Part shown: positions 25,445-34,201 of the stretch, piece by piece
Position numbering within the stretch: position 1 is the first letter of the stretch
Layout: every line of letters begins with the position of its first letter
Source of the DNA: Qipengyuania aquimaris
GTDB lineage: Bacteria; Pseudomonadota; Alphaproteobacteria; Sphingomonadales; Sphingomonadaceae
NCBI RefSeq assembly: GCF_009827445.1
Contig: NZ_WTYI01000001.1
Location: forward strand, 310,001-374,000
Length of the DNA stretch: 64,000 nt
Direction of reading: 5' to 3'
Program-made: the position numbers and the translations under genes
The notes under the pieces: model-generated
Databases searched by the model: none
What the model saw: the letters and a program-made list of their open reading frames with translations, nothing else
Told to the model about the DNA's origin: nothing

Positions 25445-26629
25445 ATGATCCGCACTGCATTCGCCGCGACGCTGCTCGCAAGCACCACTCCGCTGCTGGC
25501 CGAAACCCACACGATTTCGCCCGGAGAAGGCGCGCAGGAGCGCTTGCAGGAAGCGCTCATCCTCGCCCAGCCTGGCGACGAGATCGTCCTCGAGGCAGGA
25601 CGATATGCAATGAGCGACGGCCTTAGCCTCGACGTAGACGGCGTGACCTTGCGCGGTGTGGGGATGGACGGGACGGTGCTGGATTTCACCGGGCAACAGG
25701 GCGCGGGCGAGGGGCTTCTCGTCACGTCTGACAATGTCACCATGCGTGATTTCGCTTTGGAAAATCCCAAGGGCGACGGCGTGAAGTCGAAAGGCGCCGA
25801 CAACATCGTCTACCACCGTATCCGCGTGACCTGGACCCGCGGTCCCCATCCGGAGAACGGGGCCTATGGCATTTATCCGGTCGAAAGCACCGGCGTGCTG
25901 GTCGATGGCGTCAAGGTCACCGGGGCTAGCGATGCAGGTATTTACATCGGCCAGTCCAACCGGATCACCGTGCGCAACTCGATAGCCGAGGCGAATGTGG
26001 CGGGGATCGAGATCGAGAACAGCCGGAATGCGCTGGTCGAACACAATATTGCGACCCGGAATACGGGCGGCATCCTCGTCTTCGACCTTCCCAACCTCCC
26101 GGTGATGGGCGGCGGCAATGTAATCGTCGCGAACAACCTCGTGGTGGCCAACGATACGCCCAATTTCGCGCCTCCCGGCAATATCGTGGCAGGTGTTCGG
26201 CGAGGGACCGGCATCATGGTGATGGCGAACGAGAATGTGCTGATCGAGGACAACATCCTCTCGGGCAACCCGACCGCACCGGTCATGGTGATCGCCTACA
26301 CGCAGCCTTACGACGACGATCGCTACAATCCGCTGCCGCGCGAAGTGGTGGTCGGGCCTAACCAGTTCGATGGCGGCGGTTACGATCCGCAGCTCGATGG
26401 TGCCGAGATGCTGCTTGCGGCATTCGGGGGCGAATTGCCTCCCGTGCTGTGGGACGGCCTGGGTTCGCTCGCTGCCGTACAGGGCACCATGGGCTGGAGC
26501 CTAAATTTGCCCGAAGCGGGCAAGGGGCTGGGCGGTGCGCAGCCTGCGCTGATGTCGGTCGATGCGCCTACCACCGAGTTCGAGCGGGATGGTATCGGCG
26601 CTCCTGCTGAGCTGGACACACGTTTGTAG
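25445..26629 (+). CDS. Exported parallel beta-helix protein
   Basis: A 394-residue protein with a signal peptide (MIRTAFAATLLASTTPLLAE) and right-handed beta-helix repeats (LDVDGVTLRGVGMDGTVLD, ITVRNSIAEANVAGIEIENS, ENVLIEDNILSGN). It belongs to the family that sits next to an SO_2930-type diheme cytochrome gene in Shewanella, Hyphomonas and related marine bacteria; the function is unknown. The ATG at 25445 follows AGGGAG. It is immediately upstream of the cytochrome and hydrolase genes and probably forms an operon with them. Confidence 0.85.
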   Translation: MIRTAFAATLLASTTPLLAETHTISPGEGAQERLQEALILAQPGDEIVLEAGRYAMSDGLSLDVDGVTLRGVGMDGTVLDFTGQQGAGEGLLVTSDNVTMRDFALENPKGDGVKSKGADNIVYHRIRVTWTRGPHPENGAYGIYPVESTGVLVDGVKVTGASDAGIYIGQSNRITVRNSIAEANVAGIEIENSRNALVEHNIATRNTGGILVFDLPNLPVMGGGNVIVANNLVVANDTPNFAPPGNIVAGVRRGTGIMVMANENVLIEDNILSGNPTAPVMVIAYTQPYDDDRYNPLPREVVVGPNQFDGGGYDPQLDGAEMLLAAFGGELPPVLWDGLGSLAAVQGTMGWSLNLPEAGKGLGGAQPALMSVDAPTTEFERDGIGAPAELDTRL

Positions 26630-26631
26630 CC

Positions 26632-27630
26632 ATGAAGCAATTCGGCATTCTCGCCTGCGCGGTTCTCGCTTTTGCCTCTGCGGTAGCGGTCGAGGCGCGC
26701 CTCGTTGCCCCGCAAGTGTCCGATGCTGCGATCCAGGGCGAGGGGCTACCGCGCACGCTGGAGGAATTCGGGTTCTTCATCCACGCGGATGCGCAAATAC
26801 CAACGCTTGGCGTAACGCCTTACCGGCTGAATACACCGCTCTATTCGGACGGGGCGGAAAAGCTGCGCTTCATCTATTTGCCGCAGGGCACGCAAATGCA
26901 GGCAGACGGCGAAGGCCTGATCGATTTCCCTGTCGGCACGGCCCTGATCAAGACCTTCGCATTCGGCGAGGGTGACGCCCGACGCCTCATCGAGACGCGC
27001 GTGCTGCTGCACCGTTCCGACGGCTGGCTCGCACTCCCCTACGTCTGGAATGAGGAACAGTCAGAGGCACGCCTCGCGATCGCTGGCGCTCGCGTACCGG
27101 TGACGACGCCTGCGGGTGGGGAAATCAGCTACCGCGTACCCAATAAGAACCAGTGCAAGGAATGCCACGGTCTAGACGATGCGGTCGTTCCGATCGGCCC
27201 CAAGGCCCGCAATCTTTCGCAAGAATGGCTGTCGGCAAATCTCGGAGAGCTTCCGGAGGGCGCGGATACGCTGCCGGTTTGGGAAAATCGTTCGCAGTCG
27301 AGCACGGCTGCCGTTGCTCGAGCTTTTCTGGATGTGAACTGCGCGCATTGCCACCGCCCCGGCGCGACCGCGTCGAACAGCGGTTTGGACCTGCGTTGGG
27401 AGCAAGAGGACACCCATGCTATCGGCATCATGAAACGACCTGTAGCTGCCGGCCGCGGCGCCGGAGGATTGCTCTTCGACGTGGTGCCCGGAAAGCCGCA
27501 GAAATCAATCCTGCTTCACCGCATGCTCAGCAATGAGCCCGGGGTAGCCATGCCCGAACTCGGCAAGGCGACGATCGACAGGGAAGGCGCCGATGCCGTG
27601 CGTCGCTGGATCGAGGAGATGCCGCAGTGA
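26632..27630 (+). CDS. Diheme c-type cytochrome, SO_2930 family
   Basis: A 332-residue periplasmic protein with a signal peptide (MKQFGILACAVLAFASAVA) and two heme-attachment motifs: CKECH at 175-179 and CAHCH at 237-241. The remaining sequence (TPYRLNTPLYSDGAEKLRF) is the typical leader of this uncharacterised cytochrome family. It starts three bases after the beta-helix gene, a recurring gene pair, and its stop overlaps the next gene. Electron transfer coupled to a polymer or surface substrate is a guess from the partner alone. Confidence 0.88.
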   Translation: MKQFGILACAVLAFASAVAVEARLVAPQVSDAAIQGEGLPRTLEEFGFFIHADAQIPTLGVTPYRLNTPLYSDGAEKLRFIYLPQGTQMQADGEGLIDFPVGTALIKTFAFGEGDARRLIETRVLLHRSDGWLALPYVWNEEQSEARLAIAGARVPVTTPAGGEISYRVPNKNQCKECHGLDDAVVPIGPKARNLSQEWLSANLGELPEGADTLPVWENRSQSSTAAVARAFLDVNCAHCHRPGATASNSGLDLRWEQEDTHAIGIMKRPVAAGRGAGGLLFDVVPGKPQKSILLHRMLSNEPGVAMPELGKATIDREGADAVRRWIEEMPQ

Positions 27631-28604
27631 AGTGGGTTTTTCGGATATTCGCCGCAGTCCTCGTTATCGGATTGATCGCCTTCCTTTTCTTGCGCACACC
27701 GGACACCGACCGCGACGAGATGTGGGCCAAATATGGCGCGGCTCCATCGCAAGCCGTTAAGCTTGCCGACGGACGTGAAATTCACGTTCGCGACGAAGGG
27801 CCGCGCGATGCGCCCGTAATCATGCTCCTGCATGGCTCGAACGCCGATCTTCACACGTGGCAACCCTGGGCCGAAATTCTCCGGGAAGACTACCGTGTGG
27901 TGCGGTACGACCAGCGCGGCCACGGACTGACCGGCGCCGCCCCCGATGCGGAATACACCCGCGAGGCCTTCGTTTCGGATGTCGATGCGGTTGCCGACGC
28001 GCTCGAGCTGGACACGTTTAACCTGGCTGGAAACTCGATGGGCGGCTGGATCGCGATGGCCTATGCGCTTGAGCATCCCGAGCGTCTGGAGGGATTGGTG
28101 CTAGTCGATGCGTCGGGCGCACCGATCGAACGTGAGGGGTCGGGCAACCTCGCTTTCAAGCTCGCTTCGATGCCCGTGGTCGGAAACGGCCTTAGCCAGA
28201 TGCTCCCCCGCTCCTTGGTTGCGAAAAGCCTGTCGCAAAGTGTCTCGAACCAGGCTGTCGTCACCGATGCGGCGATCGACCGCTATTGGGAAATGGCGCG
28301 CTATCCGGGCAATCGGGCCGCCACGCGCAAACGCTTCAGCACCCCGCGCGAAGGGTTCACTGCAGAGCAAGCCGCAGGAATGACGGTCCCGACCCTGGTT
28401 ATCTGGGGCAAGGAAGATGCGCTGGTGCCGTTTGAAGGCGGCGAATGGTATGCGCGCAATATCCCGAACGCCACGCTCGTCGCGTATGACGGAATCGGCC
28501 ACATCCCGATGGAAGAAGCTCCGGAGCGCAGCGCTGCCGATCTGTCGGAATGGCTGGCCCAAACTCTCTCCACCCAGGACACCGAAACTGAGGAACCGCA
28601 GTAG
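27627..28604 (+). CDS. Membrane-anchored alpha/beta hydrolase
   Basis: A 325-residue protein with an N-terminal membrane anchor (VFRIFAAVLVIGLIAFLFL) and an alpha/beta-hydrolase domain: oxyanion-loop LLHGSN, nucleophile Ser137 in GNSMGG, and acidic and His residues in GKEDALVP and GIGHIPME. GTG at 27627 overlaps the cytochrome stop (GTGA), so it is translationally coupled. The substrate is unknown; the coupling suggests it works with the beta-helix protein and cytochrome. Confidence 0.88.
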   Translation: MKWVFRIFAAVLVIGLIAFLFLRTPDTDRDEMWAKYGAAPSQAVKLADGREIHVRDEGPRDAPVIMLLHGSNADLHTWQPWAEILREDYRVVRYDQRGHGLTGAAPDAEYTREAFVSDVDAVADALELDTFNLAGNSMGGWIAMAYALEHPERLEGLVLVDASGAPIEREGSGNLAFKLASMPVVGNGLSQMLPRSLVAKSLSQSVSNQAVVTDAAIDRYWEMARYPGNRAATRKRFSTPREGFTAEQAAGMTVPTLVIWGKEDALVPFEGGEWYARNIPNATLVAYDGIGHIPMEEAPERSAADLSEWLAQTLSTQDTETEEPQ

Positions 28605-28616
28605 CGCACGTCCGTT
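28592..28616 (+). promoter_or_regulatory. Candidate EcfG promoter upstream of the racemase-like gene
   Basis: GGAAC (28592-28596), a 16-base spacer and CGTT (28613-28616) match the EcfG consensus in the right orientation, 64 bases before the TTG start at 28681. It overlaps the last codons of the hydrolase gene, so selection on that coding sequence also explains part of it. Confidence 0.45.
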
Positions 28617-28680
28617 CTAGGGCGTTGAAACACAAGTCGCATCGTGCGGTGATAACAGGGTAACGGGAAGGAGCGCGCAA

Positions 28681-29376
28681 TTGCGCAAATTGGGTCTCAT
28701 CGGGGGCATGAGCTGGGTTTCGACCCGCGCCTATTACGAACGCATCAACAAGGAAATCCAGCGCCGCTCCAACTTCATGTCGAGCGCGCCGCTACTGATC
28801 GAAAGCCTGGACTATTCGCTGATCGCCAAGGCCAAGCAAGCCGATGACTGGGATGCAGTCGCTTCGTTGCTGGTGGAAAGTGGCCGCCGCCTGGAGAGTG
28901 CCGGTGCCCAAGGCATGATCATTGCCGCCAACACCATGCACAAGGTCTACGACCGCGTGGCCGAAGGGCTATCCATTCCTGTTCTGCACATTGCAGACAG
29001 TGTCGGCGAAGCGATGAAAAAGGCCAATTGCGATAATGCGGCCCTGCTCGGAACGCGGTTCGTGATGACAGAAAGTTTTTATCGCCAGCGCCTCGTCGCA
29101 CATGACGTCGACCTGCTACCGCCCGATCCGGGCGACGTGGAACTGGTCGATGGCATCATCTACAAGGAATTGATGCTCGGCAGGGTCACGCGGTCCGCCG
29201 AACGAGCGCTGAAGACGATCATCACCAACAAGGACAAGGAAGGCGCGAAAGCCATCGTCCTTGCCTGCACCGAATTGGAGATGGTGGTCGACACGGATGC
29301 GAATGTGCTGCCCGTCTTCGATTCCACCGACATTCACTGCCGCGCCGCTGCGGAATGGATGCTCGCCGACAATTGA
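28681..29376 (+). CDS. Aspartate/glutamate racemase family protein, YgeA-like
   Basis: A 231-residue protein of the PLP-independent Asp/Glu/hydantoin racemase superfamily, closest by eye to YgeA. The second catalytic cysteine is present (Cys196 in LACTELE), but the first position, Cys in aspartate racemases and Thr83 in E. coli YgeA, is Ala83 in AANTMHK. It may be one-sided, specialised or inactive. The start is TTG at 28681 with GGGAAGGAG just upstream; there is no in-frame ATG before LGLIGGMSW. Confidence 0.85.
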   Translation: MRKLGLIGGMSWVSTRAYYERINKEIQRRSNFMSSAPLLIESLDYSLIAKAKQADDWDAVASLLVESGRRLESAGAQGMIIAANTMHKVYDRVAEGLSIPVLHIADSVGEAMKKANCDNAALLGTRFVMTESFYRQRLVAHDVDLLPPDPGDVELVDGIIYKELMLGRVTRSAERALKTIITNKDKEGAKAIVLACTELEMVVDTDANVLPVFDSTDIHCRAAAEWMLADN

Positions 29377-29488
29377 CCGGCATCGCCCGTTTTTTGGCAC
29401 GCAGCGTCGCTTTTCGCCGATAAGCGGGCAAGTTCCCATTTCGTTCACGTTGTCGCGCGGATTCGGCTGACCTAAGCCTTGGCGCTCC

Positions 29489-30649
29489 ATGAACAGAGCT
29501 CCTTACGCTGCCGATCCCGCTGCTTCGCGCGGACGCGAATTTCCCGAAGACCGTGACGGCACGCGTGGTCCGCGCAGCGAATTCCAGCGCGATCGCGATC
29601 GCATCATCCACTCGATCGCTTTTCGCCGCCTGCGTTCCAAGACGCAGGTCTTCGTGGCGCCTGACGGCGATCACTATCGAACCCGCCTCACGCACAGCAT
29701 CGAAGTTGCCCAGATAGGACGCGTCATTGCGCGCGAACTGGGGCTGGACGAGGATCTTACAGAGGCTTTGTGTCTCGGCCATGATATCGGCCATCCACCG
29801 TTCGGTCACGCAGGCGAGACCGCGCTCGAAGAGGCGATGGTCCACGCTGGCGGCTATGACCACAATGCGCAGGGCATAAGGATGCTGGCGCGGCTGGAGA
29901 GTAATTATCCCGACCATCCCGGGCTTAACCTGACCTGGGAAACGCTCGAGGGTCTCGCCAAGCACAATGGTCCCGTTTCGGCAGCCAACTGGGCGTTGAG
30001 CGACATCGATGCCGCTTACCCGCTGGAACTCGGTCAATGGCCCTCTCTTGAAGCGCAGGTGGCGGCAGTCGCGGACGACATCGCCTACGACAATCACGAC
30101 ATCGACGACGGGTTGCGCGCCGGTTTCCTGTCGCTCGACGATCTAATGGAGATCGATTTTCTCGCGGACCAGTTCCGGGCGGTGGAGAAGCGTTTTCCGC
30201 ACATCTCGCGTGACAAGCAGCTTCGCGAACTGGTCCGCAGCCAGATCGGCCTTATGGTGAACGACGTGCTTGAGCACACGCGCAAGAACATCGTTGGTCT
30301 CGACACCGTCCAGCAGGTTCGCGAAGCTGGTAAGCAACTCGCCGGTTTCTCGCCGGATATGGCGGACCGGGAACGTATGCTGAAAAAGTTCATGTACCAG
30401 CGGCTGTATTACCATCCGGAGCAATTGCAGACCGCGGAACGCGCGCGCGACGTAATCGCCCGGCTGTTCGTGGCCTATCAGCAAGATCCCACCACTATGC
30501 CCGACGATTGGCTTGAACGCCTTCCCGACACCGATCCGGAAAAGAGCCGCCACATTGCCGATTTCATCGCAGGCATGACCGATCGTTTCGCGATCGACCA
30601 ATGCACGCGGATTTACGGACGCGCTCCGCAGGGGTTGTCCAATGTCTGA
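29489..30649 (+). CDS. dgt: dGTP triphosphohydrolase-like (dNTPase)
   Basis: A 386-residue HD-domain dNTP triphosphohydrolase that cleaves dNTPs to nucleosides and triphosphate, controlling dNTP pools. Motifs: FRRLRSKTQVF and RTRLTHSIEVAQ near residues 45-75, the metal-binding HD in LGHDIGHPPFGHAGE, and VAAVADDIAYDNHDIDDG. The length fits the shorter type-2 proteins of alphaproteobacteria and not the 505-residue E. coli Dgt. It overlaps the next gene by eight bases. Confidence 0.93.
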   Translation: MNRAPYAADPAASRGREFPEDRDGTRGPRSEFQRDRDRIIHSIAFRRLRSKTQVFVAPDGDHYRTRLTHSIEVAQIGRVIARELGLDEDLTEALCLGHDIGHPPFGHAGETALEEAMVHAGGYDHNAQGIRMLARLESNYPDHPGLNLTWETLEGLAKHNGPVSAANWALSDIDAAYPLELGQWPSLEAQVAAVADDIAYDNHDIDDGLRAGFLSLDDLMEIDFLADQFRAVEKRFPHISRDKQLRELVRSQIGLMVNDVLEHTRKNIVGLDTVQQVREAGKQLAGFSPDMADRERMLKKFMYQRLYYHPEQLQTAERARDVIARLFVAYQQDPTTMPDDWLERLPDTDPEKSRHIADFIAGMTDRFAIDQCTRIYGRAPQGLSNV

Positions 30650-31340
30650 CGGTGCTCTGCGCCTGTGCGTTATCGGCGCAACCGGCCTCATCGGTGGCAA
30701 GGTGATGGAAGAGTGTATCGGCCGCGAGGACGTGCGGCTTTCCGCGATTGCCCGACGCGAGGCAAAGCTTCCACGCGGTATTCGCATGGAGCTGTTCGTT
30801 GCCGAACCGGCAAAGTGGGGTGAGGTTCTGGAGGCGCTTCGCCCCAAGGCGGTGATTTGCGCACTCGGCACCACCTGGAAGAAAGCGGGGGAAGACGAGG
30901 AAGCCTTTCGTGCGGTGGACCAGCACCTTGTGCTGGAGACCGCGCGCGCTGCTAAGGAGCAGGGTGTAGACCGCTTTGTCGCAGTCAGCTCGGTCGGCGC
31001 GGATACGGCCTCGAAAAACTTCTACCTCCGGGTAAAGGGTGAAACCGAGCGCGAACTGACGAAGCTGCGCTTCAATCGCCTAGATATCCTTCGACCCGGC
31101 CTGCTGCGCGGAAAGCGAGAGAATGACCGCAGGATTGGTGAGCGCATTGGTATTGCTGCCGCGCCGGTCGCCAACCTCCTCCTTCACGGCAAGTACCGCC
31201 AGTATCGCGCAATAGAGGCTGAAACCGTTGCGCAGGCTGCCATCTCTCTTGCAAAAAGTGCGGCGAGGGGGCGCTTCGTGCACGACAACGACGCGATCTT
31301 GCGAGCGGCCAAACGCCTGCCGCAATTGATCACCGACTAG
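30642..31340 (+). CDS. NAD(P)-binding atypical SDR, HTATIP2-like
   Basis: A 232-residue Rossmann protein with GATGLIGG near residue 12, FVAVSSVGAD and the C-terminal DILRPGLLRG pattern of the HTATIP2/TIP30-like NAD(P)H-binding group. The Tyr-x3-Lys is not obvious; YLRVKGETE holds the likely Lys. The function is unknown. The start overlaps the end of dgt. Confidence 0.83.
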   Translation: MSDGALRLCVIGATGLIGGKVMEECIGREDVRLSAIARREAKLPRGIRMELFVAEPAKWGEVLEALRPKAVICALGTTWKKAGEDEEAFRAVDQHLVLETARAAKEQGVDRFVAVSSVGADTASKNFYLRVKGETERELTKLRFNRLDILRPGLLRGKRENDRRIGERIGIAAAPVANLLLHGKYRQYRAIEAETVAQAAISLAKSAARGRFVHDNDAILRAAKRLPQLITD

Positions 31341-31350
31341 GAGAGCGAAG

Positions 31351-31791
31351 ATGTGGGACACCGTTTTCTCGATAGCCAACGCATTGGCCTTGCTGATGTG
31401 GGTGGCGCTGGTGTTCCTGCCGCGCTGGCCAGCCCTGCTTGCGGCTATTCTCTATCTGGGCGTGGCGCTGTTGAGCGCAGCTTACGCAGTGTTCTTGATC
31501 GCCGTAGTGGCTGGCATCGTCCCGGGTGGCGAGGGTGGTAATTTCTCGTCGATCGAGGGCGTGCGCCAGATTTTCGCAAGCGACGCCGGTGTCACCATCG
31601 GCTGGATCCATTATCTTGCTTTCGATCTCTTCGTCGGCCTGTGGATCGCTCGCGATGCCGACGCGAAGGACTTTTCGCGGCTGGTCCAAGCCCCGATCCT
31701 TTTCGCCACATTGATGGCGGGTCCGCTCGGCCTCGTCCTGTGGCTCGTGATCAGGGAACGGCGTGCCCGTGCCGGAGGCCGCTGGCAATAG
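31351..31791 (+). CDS. ABA4-like membrane protein (DUF4281)
   Basis: A 146-residue protein with four hydrophobic helices and the signature WIHYLAFDLFVGLWIARDA of the ABA4-like family. Plant ABA4 is needed for neoxanthin formation from violaxanthin; bacterial homologues are uncharacterised. In a carotenoid-rich marine sphingomonad a link to pigment metabolism is conceivable, but nothing in the neighbourhood supports it. It follows the SDR gene by 10 bases. Confidence 0.82.
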   Translation: MWDTVFSIANALALLMWVALVFLPRWPALLAAILYLGVALLSAAYAVFLIAVVAGIVPGGEGGNFSSIEGVRQIFASDAGVTIGWIHYLAFDLFVGLWIARDADAKDFSRLVQAPILFATLMAGPLGLVLWLVIRERRARAGGRWQ

Positions 31792-31841
31792 GACCCTTGC
31801 TCCCCGCACCATGCATGGCATGATGGCTGGCTAGGGAGACA

Positions 31842-33404
31842 ATGGCGATGACCGGAACCGGCGAACAGAAGCTTACTTTCGACGAATTCATTACGCACTG
31901 GGCCAGCGAACGACCTGACACGGTTGTGCTGGAAGAGGGTGATGACGCTATCACCTACGCCGGTTTCGAACGGCGGAGCCGCAAGATTGTAGCGATGTTC
32001 AGCGAGCGGGGTTTGACCAAAGGTGACCGGATTGCCTGGCTGGGGAAGAACGCACGCCACTATTTCGAATTATTCTACTCTGCCGCGCGAATGGGCGTGG
32101 TGATGGTGCCGATCGGCTGGAGGCTGGCAGCTCCGGAGGTCGCCTATATCCTCAAGGACACGGTCGCGAAGATTTTGTTTCTCGGCGAAGGGTTCGACGA
32201 CATGGCCGCCAAGGCCGTGTCCGAATTATCTGAGAAGCCCCAAGTGATGGGGCAGAAAGCTGCAATCGCCGCGATCGACCAAGCGGATGAGGCGCAATTC
32301 GAGCCGGCGGGACCGGACGATGCCGTGCTCCAGCTTTATACCTCGGGCACGACCGGCAACCCAAAGGGCGCGGTGCTCACCAATCGCAACCTGTTCTCGC
32401 TTCGCATTCCCAGCCAGGAAGAAGGCCAGCCGTGGTCCCTGTTCGATGAGGACGAGGCCATCCTGGTCTGCATGCCTTGCGCTCACATCGGCGGAACGGG
32501 GCTCGGCGTCATGGCGATGGGCGCGGGTATCCGGTCTATCGTGCAGGCAGAATTCACGCCCGATGGTGTCCTCGACGGGTTTGAACAGGGCATCACGCGC
32601 CTGTTCATCGTTCCGGCTGCCTTGCAGATGGTCGTCCAGCATCCGCGAGCCAAAACGACCGACATGTCCGCTGTCAAATATGTGCTTTATGGTGCCGCCC
32701 CGATCCCGCTCGACCTTCTGCGTGAGGCGGTTCGCACCATTCCCGAGGCCGGTTTCCTGCAATGCTATGGTATGACGGAAACGACCGGTACCATCGCAGC
32801 ACTGCCGCCGGAGGATCACACCCTCGAAGGAAACGAGCGGATGAAGTCATGTGGGAAGGCGGTGGCAGGCGTCGAACTGAAGGTGATCGGTGAAGACGGC
32901 GAAGAACTGAAGCGCGGCGAGGTGGGTGAGCTCATCTGCAAGAGCCCGTCCAACATGGCGTGTTACTGGAACCTGCCTGACGCGACAGAAAGCTCCCTAA
33001 AGGACGGCTGGATGCACACGGGCGACGCAGCGTACATGGATGATGATGGATATGTCTTCATCCAGGATCGCATCAAGGACATGATCATATCTGGCGGCGA
33101 GAATGTGTATCCGGCGCAAGTCGAGAGTGCGATCTACGGCCACCCCGCGGTCGGAGAGGTCGCCGTGATCGGAGTCCCCGACGAGACTTGGGGGGAAGCA
33201 GTGAAGGCTTGCGTCGTTCCCAAGGCGGGAAGCGAGGTCGACGAGGCGGATATCATCGCATGGACAAGCGAGCGGTTGGCCAAGTTCAAGGTGCCCAAGA
33301 GCATCGATGTCATCGACGTCATGCCGCGCAACGCCAGTGGCAAGATCCTCCGCAAGGATCTACGCGCACCGTACTGGGAAGGCCGGGACAGACAGGTCAA
33401 TTGA
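31842..33404 (+). CDS. Acyl-CoA synthetase / AMP-dependent ligase
   Basis: A 520-residue ANL-superfamily enzyme that activates a carboxylic acid via acyl-AMP to its CoA ester. P-loop YTSGTTGNPKGAV at about 164-176, YGMTETTG near 311, the hinge GDAAYMDDDGYVFIQDRIKD and the catalytic C-terminal lysine in NASGKILRK are intact. Substrate length cannot be told. The ATG at 31842 follows AGGGAG. A SAM-methyltransferase gene follows by 10 bases. Confidence 0.92.
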   Translation: MAMTGTGEQKLTFDEFITHWASERPDTVVLEEGDDAITYAGFERRSRKIVAMFSERGLTKGDRIAWLGKNARHYFELFYSAARMGVVMVPIGWRLAAPEVAYILKDTVAKILFLGEGFDDMAAKAVSELSEKPQVMGQKAAIAAIDQADEAQFEPAGPDDAVLQLYTSGTTGNPKGAVLTNRNLFSLRIPSQEEGQPWSLFDEDEAILVCMPCAHIGGTGLGVMAMGAGIRSIVQAEFTPDGVLDGFEQGITRLFIVPAALQMVVQHPRAKTTDMSAVKYVLYGAAPIPLDLLREAVRTIPEAGFLQCYGMTETTGTIAALPPEDHTLEGNERMKSCGKAVAGVELKVIGEDGEELKRGEVGELICKSPSNMACYWNLPDATESSLKDGWMHTGDAAYMDDDGYVFIQDRIKDMIISGGENVYPAQVESAIYGHPAVGEVAVIGVPDETWGEAVKACVVPKAGSEVDEADIIAWTSERLAKFKVPKSIDVIDVMPRNASGKILRKDLRAPYWEGRDRQVN

Positions 33405-33414
33405 GGCGCGCTGT

Positions 33415-34008
33415 ATGAAGCGCCACGCGCCGGCCACCGCGCGCAATTCGGCAGCGCTCGCCCAAGTTCTCGGTCAGGAGCTTCCGGAAACGGGGCGGGT
33501 TCTCGAAATTGCCAGTGGTTCAGGGGAGCATGCTCTGTTCTTGGCCCGCCGCTTTACGACCCTGGTCTGGCAGCCGAGCGATATCGATCCCGAGGCACTG
33601 GCCTCTATCGATGCCTGGTCGGGTGAAGCAGAACTCGAGAATCTTGAAAGAGCGATCGCGCTGGATGCGGCGGATCCCGCTTGGAGCATGGAATATGTCG
33701 ACGCGATCCTATGCGTCAACATGATCCATATCAGCCCCATTGCGGCAACGGTGGGTCTTTTCGCAGGTGCTGGAAAGACCTTGGCGCGCGGCGCCCCGCT
33801 AATCCTTTATGGGCCATTCTTCGAGGAGGGTACCGCCACCGCTCCTTCGAACATTGCATTCGACGAGAGCCTGCGCGAGCGTAATTCTGAATGGGGGTTG
33901 CGGCAGGTCGGCTGGCTGGACGCGCTAGCCGGCAAGAACGGGCTATCCCGCTCGGCGAGGTACGAGATGCCCGCCAACAATCTCGTGCTCGTTTATCGCA
34001 AGGCCTGA
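33415..34008 (+). CDS. DUF938 SAM-dependent methyltransferase-like protein
   Basis: A 197-residue class-I methyltransferase-fold protein of the DUF938 family: RNSAALAQVL, VLEIASGSGEHALFLARRF (SAM motif I), WQPSDIDPEAL and ILCVNMIHISP. The function is unknown. The ATG at 33415 lies just after the ligase stop; longer frames read into the ligase gene out of frame. A hairpin terminator follows. Confidence 0.88.
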   Translation: MKRHAPATARNSAALAQVLGQELPETGRVLEIASGSGEHALFLARRFTTLVWQPSDIDPEALASIDAWSGEAELENLERAIALDAADPAWSMEYVDAILCVNMIHISPIAATVGLFAGAGKTLARGAPLILYGPFFEEGTATAPSNIAFDESLRERNSEWGLRQVGWLDALAGKNGLSRSARYEMPANNLVLVYRKA

Positions 34009-34017
34009 CACGAAAAT

Positions 34018-34039
34018 GCCCGCCGTTATTGCGGCGGGC
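34018..34039. terminator. Bidirectional terminator hairpin
   Basis: A perfect 8-base-pair stem (GCCCGCCG / CGGCGGGC) with a six-base loop lies between the convergent DUF938 and entericidin-like genes. The minus-strand side is followed by ATTTTCG, the plus side by GTTCGGTTCG, so it serves the minus strand better. Confidence 0.7.
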
Positions 34040-34069
34040 GTTCGGTTCGATACGGCAGGAGAGGAAGCA

Positions 34070-34201
34070 TCAATCGATCGCTTCTTCACCGGCCTTACCA
34101 ACGGAAGAGATGTCTTCGCCAAGGCCCTGCACCGTATTGCAGGCAGTGGCGGAGAGGCTCAAAGTCGTGAGCCCTAGTGCGAGAATAAGTTTCTTGATCA
34201 T
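34070..34201 (-). CDS. Entericidin-like small lipoprotein
   Basis: A 43-residue protein with a lipoprotein signal (MIKKLILALGLTTLSLSATA, then Cys21) and the mature sequence CNTVQGLGEDISSVGKAGEE, the usual entericidin A/B pattern. Family members are small outer-membrane-associated lipoproteins; in enterics they form a stress-linked antidote/toxin pair, but single copies are common in alphaproteobacteria with unknown role. AGAGGAAG precedes the ATG. Only one copy is present here. Confidence 0.85.
   Translation of the reverse strand: MIKKLILALGLTTLSLSATACNTVQGLGEDISSVGKAGEEAID

Noticed and set aside
31809-31818. Palindrome CCATGCATGG before the acyl-CoA ligase gene
   Set aside because: Ten bases only, and partly explained by neighbouring ATG-rich sequence; too weak to call.
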